A stretch of 64,000 nt of DNA from Chryseobacterium phocaeense (GCF_900169075.1 NZ_LT827015.1:868001-932000), one strand, 5' to 3'; positions 36,614 through 45,508 are shown, counted from the first letter of the stretch. Notes: generated by a model from the letters alone, not told the origin. Program-made: numbers and translations.

Positions 36614-36635
36614 GATAATCAAATAATTGTATATC

Positions 36636-37514
36636 ATGAAAAAATTAATCCTTGCGGCTTCTATTCTGATGGCAGTATATTCATGCAAAAAAGAAGAAGG
36701 GGCTAAAAAAGAAAATACAACGGAAGCTTCCTCCGAAGCCCCGAAAAGCAATAATAAAATCGTTACATTAAGTGGCGGTATTACTGAGATCGTAAGTGCA
36801 TTGGGGCACGAAAAAGAAATTGTAGCAACAGATGTTACCAGTACTTATCCTGAAACATTAAAAGCTACATCTGAAAATCTGGGTCACGTAAGATCAATAA
36901 CCATTGAGCCTATTATGGCTGTAAATCCTACTTTGATTTTAGCGTCTGGAAAAGATATTAATCCTGAACTGATGAACAAAATCAAATCATCAGGGATCAA
37001 AACTGAGGTTTTCAAGCAGGAATATACCGTAGAAGGAACTAAAAAACTAATTGCTGATGTAGCGAAAGCAATCGGCAATACAGATTATCAGAAATTAAAT
37101 GATAAGATTGATGCAGATATGAAACAGATCCAGCCGATGGCTAAAAAGCCAAAGGTATTGTTCATCTATGCAAGAGGAAATATGCTGATGGTTTCAGGAA
37201 AAAATACCCCTATGGATGCATTGATCGGTCTTGCAGGTGCAGAAAATGCAGTGAAGGATTTCGAAGACTTCAAACCATTAACACCGGAAGCAGTGGTAAA
37301 AGCTAATCCGGACGTTTTATTCTTCTTCTCTACCGGACTTCAGGGTGCGGGCGGAAACGAAGGAGCTCTGAAAATGCCTGGCGTAGCACAGACCAACGCA
37401 GGGAAGAACAAAAAGATCATCGCAATGGATGGAGGACTGGTTTCAGGTTTCGGACCTAGACTGGGAGAAGCAGCAGTAGGATTAAACAAACTTTTAATTG
37501 AGAACACAAAGTAA
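36636..37514 (+). CDS. hmuT: Hemin ABC transporter substrate-binding protein
   Basis: A 292-residue lipoprotein (lipobox VYSC) of the periplasmic-binding fold used for metals and hemes: KIVTLSGGITEIVSALGHEKEIVATD, then GHVRSITIEPIMAVNPTLIL and the C-terminal GFGPRLGEAAVGLNKLL. It delivers heme to HmuUV. Start at ATG 36636 rather than an in-frame TTG three codons earlier. The last 17 bases overlap the next gene. Confidence 0.88.
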   Translation: MKKLILAASILMAVYSCKKEEGAKKENTTEASSEAPKSNNKIVTLSGGITEIVSALGHEKEIVATDVTSTYPETLKATSENLGHVRSITIEPIMAVNPTLILASGKDINPELMNKIKSSGIKTEVFKQEYTVEGTKKLIADVAKAIGNTDYQKLNDKIDADMKQIQPMAKKPKVLFIYARGNMLMVSGKNTPMDALIGLAGAENAVKDFEDFKPLTPEAVVKANPDVLFFFSTGLQGAGGNEGALKMPGVAQTNAGKNKKIIAMDGGLVSGFGPRLGEAAVGLNKLLIENTK

Positions 37515-38538
37515 ACTATACTTTTATTCAGCTATAGGTGCCGTACTGCTGGTTATTATCGCGGTACTGGCACTTAATACAGGCGTTTACGACTTTAAGG
37601 GTGCGTCGCCTTTCAATATTTTATGGAAGTATATAAAAGGGGACCCGGATTTATCTTTAAGTGATAAGTATGTTATCTGGGATGTACGGGCAGCAAGGAT
37701 CATTATGGCCATTTTAATAGGAAGTATGCTTTCCGTTTCAGGGACCGGTCTGCAGGGGCTTTTCAAAAACCCTCTGGCGACAGGAGATCTGATAGGACTT
37801 ACCTCCGGAGCGACACTATTGGCGGCAATTGCGATTGTTTTAGGAGGGCATTTCAAAGAATATCTTCCTGAAACTGTACAATTTTCATTAGTAGGAATCT
37901 CAGCATTCGTAGGATCATTTTTGTCGATGATGCTGGTGTACAGGATTTCCACAAGCAGCGGAAAAACCAATGTAGTCATGATGCTCCTTACCGGGGTAGC
38001 CATAACGGCGATCGGGTTTTCGATTACCGGATTTTTGATCTATATCTCAAAAGATGAACAGCTCCGGGATCTTACCTTCTGGAATCTGGGAAGTCTGGCG
38101 GCAGCAACCTGGACCAAGAATATTATTCTGGCCGTGGTGCTCATTATTTCCTACATAATACTGCTTCCGAAAGGAAAGGCGCTGAATGCCATGATGCTTG
38201 GAGAAAAAGATGCCCAGCACCTGGGAATTAATGTAGAAAAGCTTAAAAAACAGATTATTATTATAGTATCGTTAATGGTGGGAACCTGCGTGGCATTTTC
38301 CGGAACCATAGGATTTGTAGGCCTTATCGTACCCTATATTTTAAGGCTTTTATTCAAATCGAATTATACATTTATCTTGCCTTTGTCAGCTATATGCGGA
38401 AGTATATTACTGTTAACGGCAGATACCTTCAGCAGAAGTATTGTGGAACCTTCCGAACTACCGATCGGGATTCTTACGGCACTTATGGGAGGTCCTATTT
38501 TTATTGCTATTTTAATTAAATTTAAAAAATCCCTGTAA
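37498..38538 (+). CDS. hmuU: FecCD-type heme ABC permease
   Basis: A 346-residue permease with about ten helices and FecCD family motifs (DVRAARIIMAILIGSMLSVSG, GLQGLFKNPLATGDLIGLTSGA, GTIGFVGLIVPYILRL). No ATG exists before the first helix, so a TTG at 37498 inside the end of hmuT is the best start; overlap suggests translational coupling. Confidence 0.9.
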   Translation: MRTQSKLYFYSAIGAVLLVIIAVLALNTGVYDFKGASPFNILWKYIKGDPDLSLSDKYVIWDVRAARIIMAILIGSMLSVSGTGLQGLFKNPLATGDLIGLTSGATLLAAIAIVLGGHFKEYLPETVQFSLVGISAFVGSFLSMMLVYRISTSSGKTNVVMMLLTGVAITAIGFSITGFLIYISKDEQLRDLTFWNLGSLAAATWTKNIILAVVLIISYIILLPKGKALNAMMLGEKDAQHLGINVEKLKKQIIIIVSLMVGTCVAFSGTIGFVGLIVPYILRLLFKSNYTFILPLSAICGSILLLTADTFSRSIVEPSELPIGILTALMGGPIFIAILIKFKKSL

Positions 38539-39308
38539 TGATAAAGGCACATCAGATCAGCTACAAACACAAAGATTTTCATATTCTTGATGGTGTGGAT
38601 GTTGCTCTCGGATATGGTGAATTTCTTGCCATTGTGGGCCCGAACGGAGCAGGGAAATCCAGTCTTCTGAGTGTTCTGGCCAATGAAGTGAAATCCAGAC
38701 AGGAAATACTGTTCAAAGATAAGCCCATCAACCGGTGGGATGTGAAAGAACTGTCTTTGCACAAAGCCAAATTTTCGCAACACAACAGCAATGATATTCC
38801 TCTTGACGTAAAAGATGTCATTATGATGGGCAGATACCCTTATTTTGATGCCCAGCCGGGGAAAGAAGACCTTGAGGCCACCAACAGGATGATGGGTGAA
38901 ACCGACATTTTCCACCTTAAAGACCGTGAATACAACACATTGTCCGGAGGGGAAAAACAAAGGGTACACCTGTCCCGCGTGATGTCCCAGCTTGAAAACG
39001 ATATCGCTCATAAACTGGTTTTTCTGGATGAGCCGTTGAATAACCTGGATATAAAACATCAGTACAAGGCTTTGGAAATCATCAAAAAGTTTACTCAGAA
39101 AGCCAATTCAGCGATTGTTGTTTTACATGATCTGAATCTTGCTGCACAGTTTGCAGATAAAATCTTATTAATGAAATCAGGAAAGGTTTCCGCATACGGA
39201 ACGCCGGAGGAAGTGTTCACTGCTGACAATATCAGCCATGCCTACAATTTCCCGTGCACCATCTGCGAACACCCGATTACCAATAACCCAATGATCATTT
39301 TTGGATAA
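38538..39308 (+). CDS. hmuV: Heme ABC transporter ATP-binding protein
   Basis: A 256-residue ABC ATPase: Walker A GPNGAGKSS, Q-loop, signature LSGGEKQRVHLSR, Walker B LVFLDEP and H-loop His in VVLHDLN. HmuV/FecE type, partner of HmuU. Its ATG shares one base with the hmuU stop. Confidence 0.93.
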   Translation: MIKAHQISYKHKDFHILDGVDVALGYGEFLAIVGPNGAGKSSLLSVLANEVKSRQEILFKDKPINRWDVKELSLHKAKFSQHNSNDIPLDVKDVIMMGRYPYFDAQPGKEDLEATNRMMGETDIFHLKDREYNTLSGGEKQRVHLSRVMSQLENDIAHKLVFLDEPLNNLDIKHQYKALEIIKKFTQKANSAIVVLHDLNLAAQFADKILLMKSGKVSAYGTPEEVFTADNISHAYNFPCTICEHPITNNPMIIFG

Positions 39309-39310
39309 CC

Positions 39311-39961
39311 ATGGAAAAAGATGAATTAAAAATCCTCGCTCAGAATCTCGCCAATCCGCAAGGAGAAAAAGGGGTCGAGATTGCAGAGATGATGCATGAA
39401 ACCAACATCAGCATGACTATGGAAAGCATTAAAACGCTTTTAATAGAAGATGATGAGCATATCCTTGAAATAGGACACGGAAATGCCGGGCACCTGAAAA
39501 ATATTCTGAACAGAGCACAAAACCTGAAATATACAGGCGTAGATATCTCCGAAACCATGTACAATGAAGCCAGAAAGCTGAATAAAGATTTTGAAAGCCA
39601 GGCGGAATTTGTACTGTACGAAGGCAAAAAACTTCCTTTTGAAGATAAGACATTTGACAAAATATTTACAGTAAACACAGTCTATTTCTGGGAAGAACCG
39701 GTTGAGTTTCTCAATGAGATCTACAGGGTTCTCAAGAAAGACGGAACTTTTGTTCTCACGTTCGGACAGAGGAAGTTCATGGAAACCCTGCCGTTTACAG
39801 AATTCAATTTTACGATGTACAGCAACAGTGAAATGGAACAGCTGGTTTCTAAAAGCCACTTCAAAAGAATGAAAATTTCCGAAAAAGAAGAAGATATACC
39901 AGGCAAATCCAGAAACGAAACCGTCCATAGAATTTACACAGTTTTAACCATAAAAAAATAA
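39311..39961 (+). CDS. Class I SAM-dependent methyltransferase
   Basis: A 216-residue Rossmann methyltransferase: motif I ILEIGHGNAGHLKNI, acidic GVDISETMY, motif with FDKIFTVNTVYFWEEP and YRVLKKDGTFVLTFG. It lies 2 bases after hmuV and 4 before hmuS, inside the heme operon. Its substrate is unknown. Such genes recur in some flavobacterial heme loci, and a role in heme or tetrapyrrole handling can only be inferred from context. Confidence 0.85.
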   Translation: MEKDELKILAQNLANPQGEKGVEIAEMMHETNISMTMESIKTLLIEDDEHILEIGHGNAGHLKNILNRAQNLKYTGVDISETMYNEARKLNKDFESQAEFVLYEGKKLPFEDKTFDKIFTVNTVYFWEEPVEFLNEIYRVLKKDGTFVLTFGQRKFMETLPFTEFNFTMYSNSEMEQLVSKSHFKRMKISEKEEDIPGKSRNETVHRIYTVLTIKK

Positions 39962-39965
39962 AATA

Positions 39966-40994
39966 ATGAGCACGTTAGTTAATGATTTAAAGGAAAAATG
40001 GGAGGCTCTGAAAGCAGAAAATCCACATATAAGAATAAGAAATGCAGCAGCACAGTTAGGCGTAAGCGAAGCTGAATTGCTGGCAACAAGCATAGGAGAG
40101 GGAGTAACCGTATTAAACCCTGAATTTCCTGCTATCCTTACCGAAGCAGAACAGTTAGGAAAAGTAATGGCACTTACCCGCAATGACGAATGTGTACACG
40201 AAAGAAAAGGAACTTACCAGAACGGTGATTTCAGCAGTCCGCATGCGCAGCTTTTTGTAGGAGAAGATATTGACTTAAGAATTTTCCTTAATCATTGGAA
40301 ATCGGCATTTGCTGTAGTGGAAGGAGATAAAAAAAGTCTTCAGTTCTTTGGAAAAGACGGTCTTGCCCTTCATAAGATTTACCTGACGAAAACCAGCAAT
40401 GAAGCTGCTTTCGATGCGATCGTAGAAAAATTCAAGGCGGAAGATCAGAACCAGGCTCTTACCATTGAAGCAGTAGCTCCGAAAGCTCCCGAAAAAGCAG
40501 ACTCAGAGATTGATACAGAAGGCTTCAGAACAGCATGGACCGAATTAAAAGATACCCACGACTTCTTCATGATGACCAGAAAATTCGGGGTAAGCAGAAC
40601 TCAGGCTTTAAGACTTGCACCAGAAGGATTTACTAAAAAGATTGATAACGCTAAGGTGGTCAATGTTCTGGAAGATGCTTCCGAAAAGAATATCCCGATC
40701 ATGGCTTTCGTGGGAAACAGAGGAATTATCCAGATCCACACCGGAAATGTAAAGAAAACACTTTGGCACCAGCAGTGGTTCAATGTAATGGATCCTGATT
40801 TCAACTTACACCTGGATGTAACAAAAATCGCTGAAGCATGGATCGTGAAAAAACCTACTGAAGATGGTGAAGTAACGGCTATCGAAGTATTCAACAAGGA
40901 AGGAGATTTTATCGTTCAGTTCTTTGGAAAGAGAAAACCTGGAATTCCTGAGCTGCAGGAGTGGAAAGACCTTGTAGCGGAATTAGAAAAATAA
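39966..40994 (+). CDS. hmuS: Hemin-degrading factor HmuS/HemS
   Basis: A 342-residue cytoplasmic protein of two tandem HemS/ChuX repeats (about 10-165 and 185-340). Conserved words include HERKGTY in the first repeat and IQIHTGNVKKTLWHQQWFNV with DPDFNLHLD in the second. The family receives imported heme and stores it or opens the ring to release iron. Last gene of the operon, followed by a terminator-like hairpin. Confidence 0.93.
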   Translation: MSTLVNDLKEKWEALKAENPHIRIRNAAAQLGVSEAELLATSIGEGVTVLNPEFPAILTEAEQLGKVMALTRNDECVHERKGTYQNGDFSSPHAQLFVGEDIDLRIFLNHWKSAFAVVEGDKKSLQFFGKDGLALHKIYLTKTSNEAAFDAIVEKFKAEDQNQALTIEAVAPKAPEKADSEIDTEGFRTAWTELKDTHDFFMMTRKFGVSRTQALRLAPEGFTKKIDNAKVVNVLEDASEKNIPIMAFVGNRGIIQIHTGNVKKTLWHQQWFNVMDPDFNLHLDVTKIAEAWIVKKPTEDGEVTAIEVFNKEGDFIVQFFGKRKPGIPELQEWKDLVAELEK

Positions 40995-41015
40995 ATAGTT
41001 AGATGATTTTTGAAG

Positions 41016-41052
41016 GGCCGTTTTGTTTTTATATTTCAAGGCGGTCTTTTTT
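41016..41052 (+). terminator. Terminator after hmuS
   Basis: GGCCGTTTTG pairs with CAAGGCGGTC (three G-T wobbles), followed by six T. Weak but well placed. Confidence 0.6.
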
Positions 41053-41062
41053 GGTAAAAGGG

Positions 41063-41234
41063 TGGAGACGCGAAAAGGCGAAAAGGCAAAAAGGCGAATT
41101 TGCTAATGGGCAAAGAAGGCTTAGAAAACGAAGGAGGCTTATTGCTTAGGTTAAAATAAAAAAGAACAACAGAATGGTTCTACACCGTCAAAAAGTGCGA
41201 TTTTGCAAATTTGCCTATTCGCTTTTTCGCCTCC
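41063..41234. repeat. GGCAAA-type MITE-like element, copy 2
   Basis: Inverted ends (GGAGACGCGAAAAGGCGAAA against GCTTTTTCGCCTCC) around a centre with AAGAACAACAGAATGG and CTACACCGTC. The 45509-45673 element is the same sequence in opposite orientation (shared TTTGCTAATGGGC, AAAGAACAACAGAAT, TCTACACCGTC, AAAGTGCGATTTTGCAAATT). Non-coding. Confidence 0.72.
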
Positions 41235-41246
41235 ATACCTTTTCCC

Positions 41247-41254
41247 TACATTTG
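41247..41254 (+). promoter_or_regulatory. -7 element of ChaN-like gene
   Basis: TACATTTG, exact TAnnTTTG, 16 bases before the ATG at 41270. The gene therefore has its own promoter after the repeat element. Confidence 0.6.
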
Positions 41255-41269
41255 AAATAAAGAAATACA

Positions 41270-42142
41270 ATGAAAAATATTCTCATAGCAATACTGTTGA
41301 CGGGTTTTGGAATGCTGCATGCGCAGGATTTGAAAGCCTATCAGTTTTATGATAAAAAAGGAAAGGAAGTAAGAACAGACAAGCTGGTTAAAGAGCTGGC
41401 TGAATATGATGTGGTTTTCTTTGGCGAAAATCATAACAGTTCCATTAATCACTGGCTGCAGCTTAAAATAACGGAAGGTCTGCATGAAAAGAAAAACGGC
41501 CAGATCATATTAGGAGCAGAAATGTTCGAACGGGATAACCAGTCGCAGCTGGATCAGTACATCACTGGGAAATTTGATGCCAAAACATTGAAAGACTCGG
41601 CTCGTTTGTGGAACAATTATGCAACAGACTACAAACCTCTCGTTGATTTTGCCAAAGCTAAAAAGCTGAATTTTATTGGCACCAATATTCCCAGAAGATA
41701 CGCTTCCCAAACCGCAAAAGAAGGTCTTGAATCTTTGAATAAACTGAGTGATAAAGAGAAAACATACCTTGCGCAGCTTCCTATTAAAGTAACATTGGAT
41801 ACGCCGGGTTATCAGGAGATGAAAGCCATGATGGGTGATCATGCGGAAGGCACAAAAGTGATGAATTTTATCTCGGCTCAGGCTGTAAAAGATGCCACCA
41901 TGGCCGAATCTATCCTGAAAAATGTAAAGGCCGGAAAAACATTTATCCATTACAACGGAAATTACCACAGCAAAGAATTCGGGGGAATTTACTGGTACAT
42001 CAAGCAGAAAAACCCTAACCTGAAAATGGCGGTGATCTCTGTTTTTGAATCTGAAGATCCGGAATTAAAAGTTCCTGCAAAGGATTATATTCCAACAGAT
42101 TTCAACCTGATTATTCCAGCGGATATGACGAAAACATTTTAA
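41270..42142 (+). CDS. ChaN family heme-binding protein
   Basis: A 290-residue exported protein (signal peptide ending MLHAQ) of the ChaN/DUF399 family: VVFFGENHNSSINHWLQLK, ILGAEMFERDNQ, KTFIHYNGNYHSKEFGG are the family's conserved blocks. Campylobacter ChaN binds two cofacial hemes. Unlike classical members it lacks a lipobox. Placed after hmuS, it probably belongs functionally to the heme locus but has its own promoter. Confidence 0.86.
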   Translation: MKNILIAILLTGFGMLHAQDLKAYQFYDKKGKEVRTDKLVKELAEYDVVFFGENHNSSINHWLQLKITEGLHEKKNGQIILGAEMFERDNQSQLDQYITGKFDAKTLKDSARLWNNYATDYKPLVDFAKAKKLNFIGTNIPRRYASQTAKEGLESLNKLSDKEKTYLAQLPIKVTLDTPGYQEMKAMMGDHAEGTKVMNFISAQAVKDATMAESILKNVKAGKTFIHYNGNYHSKEFGGIYWYIKQKNPNLKMAVISVFESEDPELKVPAKDYIPTDFNLIIPADMTKTF

Positions 42143-42157
42143 AATTCAATAGAACGG

Positions 42158-42182
42158 AACGGGCTTCGGTCCGTTTTTTTTG
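42158..42182 (+). terminator. Terminator after ChaN-like gene
   Basis: AACGGGC-TTCG-GTCCGTT hairpin with UUCG-type loop and T run, preceded by the AAATTCAATAG repeat word also seen at 5920 and 5989. Confidence 0.88.
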
Positions 42183-42241
42183 TTTGAAGATGTGATAAGG
42201 AAAAGGCTTAGTAAACTTCCGTTCGCAGATCTTCTATCTGT

Positions 42242-42315
42242 GCTCAGCCTGGCATTGGTTAGGAGGTTACACTTAGTATTAGAGCGGTCAGGCTGAGCGG
42301 AGTCGAAGCCTTACA
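42242..42315. repeat. Inverted repeat with CAGGCTGAGCGGAGTCGAAG word
   Basis: GCTCAGCCTG (42242-42251) and CAGGCTGAGC (42289-42298) can pair; the right arm runs into GGAGTCGAAG, a word pattern that recurs between genes in many unrelated bacteria. Non-coding. Confidence 0.45.
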
Positions 42316-42379
42316 AAACATATGGCCGGTAATCAATGTTTAAAACATAATATCTATCTTTATATCACAAATTATAATA

Positions 42380-43009
42380 ATGAGAAAAATACCTTTCCTG
42401 ATGCTTCTTTTAATGGGGTTTGTAAACGCTCAGAAACTCACATCAGATGAACTTTCCATTATCAATCAAGGTGATATCAAAACGGCGTTACCTATTTATC
42501 AGACCACAGATGCTGATCAGCACAAAACTTTATTAGCCCTATCCAAAGAAATTGACCCGGTTGATTCCCATACGGCAACTTTGGTTACAAGAATGAAAGA
42601 ATCTCTTCTTTCCACAGACGGCGGAGTGGGAATCGCGGCACCACAGGTGGGTATCAACAGGAAAGTAATCTGGGTAGAACGTTTTGATAAAGAAGGAAAT
42701 CCTCTGGAATACTTCATCAATCCGGTTATTGTATGGCGGTCGGAATTACAGAATCTTGGTCCGGAAGGCGATTTATCGATTCCAGAATTCAGGGATCAGT
42801 TTTACAGAAGCAAGGTAATTCAGTTAGAGTATGTGGATTTGAAAGGGCAGAAGTATTCAGAAATTGTAGAAGGCTTTACGGCGGTAATTTTCCAGCATGA
42901 AATAGACCATCTCTTCGGAATCCTCATTTCTGATAAAAAGGAAAAAGAGAAGAACGATTTTTACAAGAAAGTGGATGCATACAAGAAAAGTGATTCTGTG
43001 ACGAGATAA
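42380..43009 (+). CDS. Secreted peptide deformylase-like protein, metal ligand replaced
   Basis: 209 residues with a signal peptide (MRKIPFLMLLLMGFVNAQ) and a deformylase domain. Motif 1 GVGIAAPQ (82-89) and motif 3 HEIDH (His173, Glu174, His177) are intact, but motif 2, normally EGCLS, reads EGDLS: the metal-binding Cys is Asp131. Export and the changed ligand argue against a role in removing formyl groups from new proteins; the real substrate is unknown. No fmt gene is near. Confidence 0.85.
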   Translation: MRKIPFLMLLLMGFVNAQKLTSDELSIINQGDIKTALPIYQTTDADQHKTLLALSKEIDPVDSHTATLVTRMKESLLSTDGGVGIAAPQVGINRKVIWVERFDKEGNPLEYFINPVIVWRSELQNLGPEGDLSIPEFRDQFYRSKVIQLEYVDLKGQKYSEIVEGFTAVIFQHEIDHLFGILISDKKEKEKNDFYKKVDAYKKSDSVTR

Positions 43010-43031
43010 TGACTGATTTTAAATAGAATTC

Positions 43032-43754
43032 TTACTTTGTGCTCCTTGTATAATTACATTTCGGGAAATTACTGCAGCCCCAGAAAAATCCGTATTGACC
43101 GTTTCTTTTAATAAGGTTTCCTCCGCAATTTGGACATGAAACAGCCCGGTTGATGGTAGAATTGGCTATTATTTTTTTATCTTCAGTACGGATATTTTTC
43201 CTTGCAGTAAGAATTGTAGCGACAATTTCGTTCTTGGTTCGTTCATTGATATAAGCGGAGTCATATTTTTTTATGGTTTTGACTAACTTATTGGTATAAA
43301 CAACATCAGTATAGGTTTTGGTCTTAAGTGTGGCCCTTTTTGTAAATGCAATGATCGAATAATATCTCAGAAAGCTATAGTTTTTCAGGACGTGCTTTAA
43401 AGCATAAATGTGACCCTGATTCTGTAAAACAGGATTATAAAACTTATGTCTGTACTTATAAATAACCTGATACCAGTACCTGTCTTTTTCATAGCCTAAA
43501 ATCCAGCCTTTATAATTCTTGGTTTCAATAACAAATATTCCATAGTCTGAAACAATGATGTGGTCTATTTGTGAAATGGAGCCTTTAACCTTTAATTCAA
43601 TATTATTCAGGACGATATATTCTTTACTGTTTAATCTTTTAAGCGTTTCAGAAACCCTGCGCTCGCCCATATACCCCTTTATTTTCGGGGTATAATATCT
43701 GATGACTAAGATAAGGATGGCTAAAATAAGAATAAGTAAAAAACTAATGTCCAT
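43032..43754 (-). CDS. NERD domain protein with topoisomerase-type zinc finger
   Basis: A 240-residue protein: one N-terminal membrane helix ([16 protein letters not shown]), a NERD (nuclease-related) domain at about 30-145 with the core [26 protein letters not shown] (Asp and ExK residues of a restriction-endonuclease-like fold), and a C-terminal four-Cys zinc finger (CPNCGG ... CSNFPKC) like that of topoisomerase I. Function uncertain; nucleic-acid binding or cleavage at the membrane is inferred. Confidence 0.88.
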   Translation of the reverse strand: MDISFLLILILAILILVIRYYTPKIKGYMGERRVSETLKRLNSKEYIVLNNIELKVKGSISQIDHIIVSDYGIFVIETKNYKGWILGYEKDRYWYQVIYKYRHKFYNPVLQNQGHIYALKHVLKNYSFLRYYSIIAFTKRATLKTKTYTDVVYTNKLVKTIKKYDSAYINERTKNEIVATILTARKNIRTEDKKIIANSTINRAVSCPNCGGNLIKRNGQYGFFWGCSNFPKCNYTRSTK

Positions 43755-43825
43755 GCTGTTTGTATACGATTAAAAATCTGCTCCCATAAGAAACAGATTT
43801 TATTTTAAATGAAAGAAATTAAAGC

Positions 43826-44248
43826 TTAGTTATTCGTAACAGAAAGCTTCACCTCCATATTATTTCTGGTCGCATTGGAATACGGGCAGATCTGATGCGC
43901 TTTTTCTACCAGAGACTGTGCCTCCTCAAGGGAAACTCCAGGAATATTTACATCAAGTTCCGCGGCCAGCCCGAATCCTCCGTTTTCAATCTGCCCGATG
44001 CTTACCTTTGCCGTAACAGTGGTTTCCCCGGTTTTTACTTTAGACAGGCTGATCACTCTGTTAAGCGCACTGTCAAAACAAGCTGAATACCCAGCTGCAA
44101 AAAGCATTTCAGGATTGGCAAAATCATCAGTGCTCCCACCTAAAGCTTTAGGCATTCTTACATCCAGTTCCAAAACTCCGTTTTCACTTTTTACCTGGCC
44201 GTTTCTTCCGCCCTGTGCTGTTACTTGGGTTGTATATAATGTTTTCAT
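43826..44248 (-). CDS. ohr: Organic hydroperoxide resistance protein Ohr
   Basis: A 140-residue thiol peroxidase of the OsmC/Ohr family that reduces organic hydroperoxides with lipoyl/thiol help. The two redox cysteines are Cys57 (GYSACFDSAL) and Cys121 (HQICPYSNAT). The ATG directly abuts the ohrR stop, so it is the last gene of the nitroreductase-ohrR-ohr operon. Confidence 0.95.
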   Translation of the reverse strand: MKTLYTTQVTAQGGRNGQVKSENGVLELDVRMPKALGGSTDDFANPEMLFAAGYSACFDSALNRVISLSKVKTGETTVTAKVSIGQIENGGFGLAAELDVNIPGVSLEEAQSLVEKAHQICPYSNATRNNMEVKLSVTNN

Positions 44249-44683
44249 TTATTTTTCTATTTTGTTTAATATTTTTAAAATTGTGTCTTTAAGGTGTAGA
44301 AGATCTTCGGTTTCTACCCCTATTTTGTTCTGTATTTTTCCGGGAATTTCGCAGGCCTTCTGCTGCAGCTGTTTTCCTGATTCCGTTAAAAAAACTTCAA
44401 CCACCCGCTCATCCTCTTTTTTTCGTTTCCGGGTAATAATTCCTTTAGTTTCGAGTCTTTTCAGCAGAGGAGTTAAGGTACCGCTGTCCAGAAACAATTT
44501 TTCACCGATGTGGCTTACTGGCAGGCCGTCATTTTCCCATAAAACCATCATTACAAGATACTGTGGATACGTTATATCGATTTCATCCAGGAACGGACGG
44601 TAAAGTCCTGTAATTTCCTTTGCAATAACATACAACGGAAAGCAGATCTGATTTTCCAGCTGTAAAGGTTTTGAATTTTCCAT
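44249..44683 (-). CDS. ohrR: MarR family regulator OhrR
   Basis: A 144-residue MarR-type winged-helix protein with the OhrR N-terminus (LENQICFPLYVIAKEITGLY) and the peroxide-sensing Cys14, plus the recognition region LDSGTLTPLLKRLETKGIITR. A second Cys in KACEIPGK could give disulfide chemistry. Represses until oxidised by organic peroxide; an OhrR-like box lies at the operon promoter. Confidence 0.93.
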   Translation of the reverse strand: MENSKPLQLENQICFPLYVIAKEITGLYRPFLDEIDITYPQYLVMMVLWENDGLPVSHIGEKLFLDSGTLTPLLKRLETKGIITRKRKKEDERVVEVFLTESGKQLQQKACEIPGKIQNKIGVETEDLLHLKDTILKILNKIEK

Positions 44684-44716
44684 AATATCCGGTTTTGAAA
44701 GTGATACTGAAATATA

Positions 44717-45349
44717 TTAATTTTTGATGATGAATTCCTCCATAGGAACCCTTACTTTCTTCATTGTTGAAAGCCAGTCTTTTTCTTCATCCCTGTATCC
44801 AAGGTAAAGGAGGCTGACACTTTTTAATCCCAGTTCCTTTAATCCCAGGATTTCATCCACGGCTTCGTTGCTGAATCCTTCTGCAGGCGTACTGTCGATC
44901 TTTAATTCCGCAGCCTGGGCCAAAGCAAATCCCAATGCAATATACGTCTGACGGGCTGTATGGGCAAAATGCTCATCAGGAGTCTGTGCCCCATACATTT
45001 CTTTGATCTTATCCGTGTAGCTTCCGAAACGGCCTCGTGGCAATTCCCTTACATCTGTATGATAATCATATACCTGGTCAATTTTTTCATTGGAATAGCT
45101 GTCCCATGCCGCAAAAACCAAAACGTGGGAAGAATCTCTCATCACTTCCGGGTTTAAGGCACCGGCCATCATCTTTTCTTTTAATTCCTGATTTTCAACA
45201 ACAATCACACGGAAAGGCTGAAGCCCGGAAGAAGTTGGAGCCAGTCTTGCAGCTTCCAGTATGGTATTAAGATCTTTTTCTGATACTTTTTTTGCTGGAT
45301 CATAGGCTTTCACCGCATGTCTCCACTGTAAATTTTCTATTAATGACAT
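44717..45349 (-). CDS. Nitroreductase family NAD(P)H oxidoreductase
   Basis: A 210-residue FMN-dependent oxidoreductase of the NfsB-like group: RHAVKAYDPAKKVSEKDLNTIL and ARLAPTSSGLQPFRVIVVEN near the start (FMN binding), and a C-terminal KSVSLLYLGYRDEEKD. First gene of the peroxide-responsive operon with ohrR and ohr; may reduce quinones, nitro compounds or supply reducing power. Cytoplasmic. Confidence 0.92.
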   Translation of the reverse strand: MSLIENLQWRHAVKAYDPAKKVSEKDLNTILEAARLAPTSSGLQPFRVIVVENQELKEKMMAGALNPEVMRDSSHVLVFAAWDSYSNEKIDQVYDYHTDVRELPRGRFGSYTDKIKEMYGAQTPDEHFAHTARQTYIALGFALAQAAELKIDSTPAEGFSNEAVDEILGLKELGLKSVSLLYLGYRDEEKDWLSTMKKVRVPMEEFIIKN

Positions 45350-45419
45350 TTCTATTATTTTAAATTATATTTTTCCTGATCTCAATTCATGTATTGAAGT
45401 CTGAGATAAAAGAACACTG

Positions 45420-45427
45420 CAAATATA
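45420..45427 (-). promoter_or_regulatory. -7 element of nitroreductase-ohrR-ohr operon
   Basis: TATATTTG on the minus strand, exact TAnnTTTG, adjoining the OhrR-like box. Confidence 0.65.
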
Positions 45428-45431
45428 CAGC

Positions 45432-45452
45432 CAATTAAATTGTGTACAATTT
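45432..45452 (-). promoter_or_regulatory. OhrR-like operator
   Basis: CAATTAAATTG (45432-45442) equals the core of the classical OhrR box TACAATTAAATTGTA, and overlaps the palindrome AAATTGT-GT-ACAATTT (45437-45452). It lies directly upstream of the operon's -7 box, a position that would block RNA polymerase. Confidence 0.68.
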
Positions 45453-45508
45453 TATTTTAATAGATTTAATTTATGACGATTTTAGGAAAATGGCGATAAT
45501 GACAAAAA

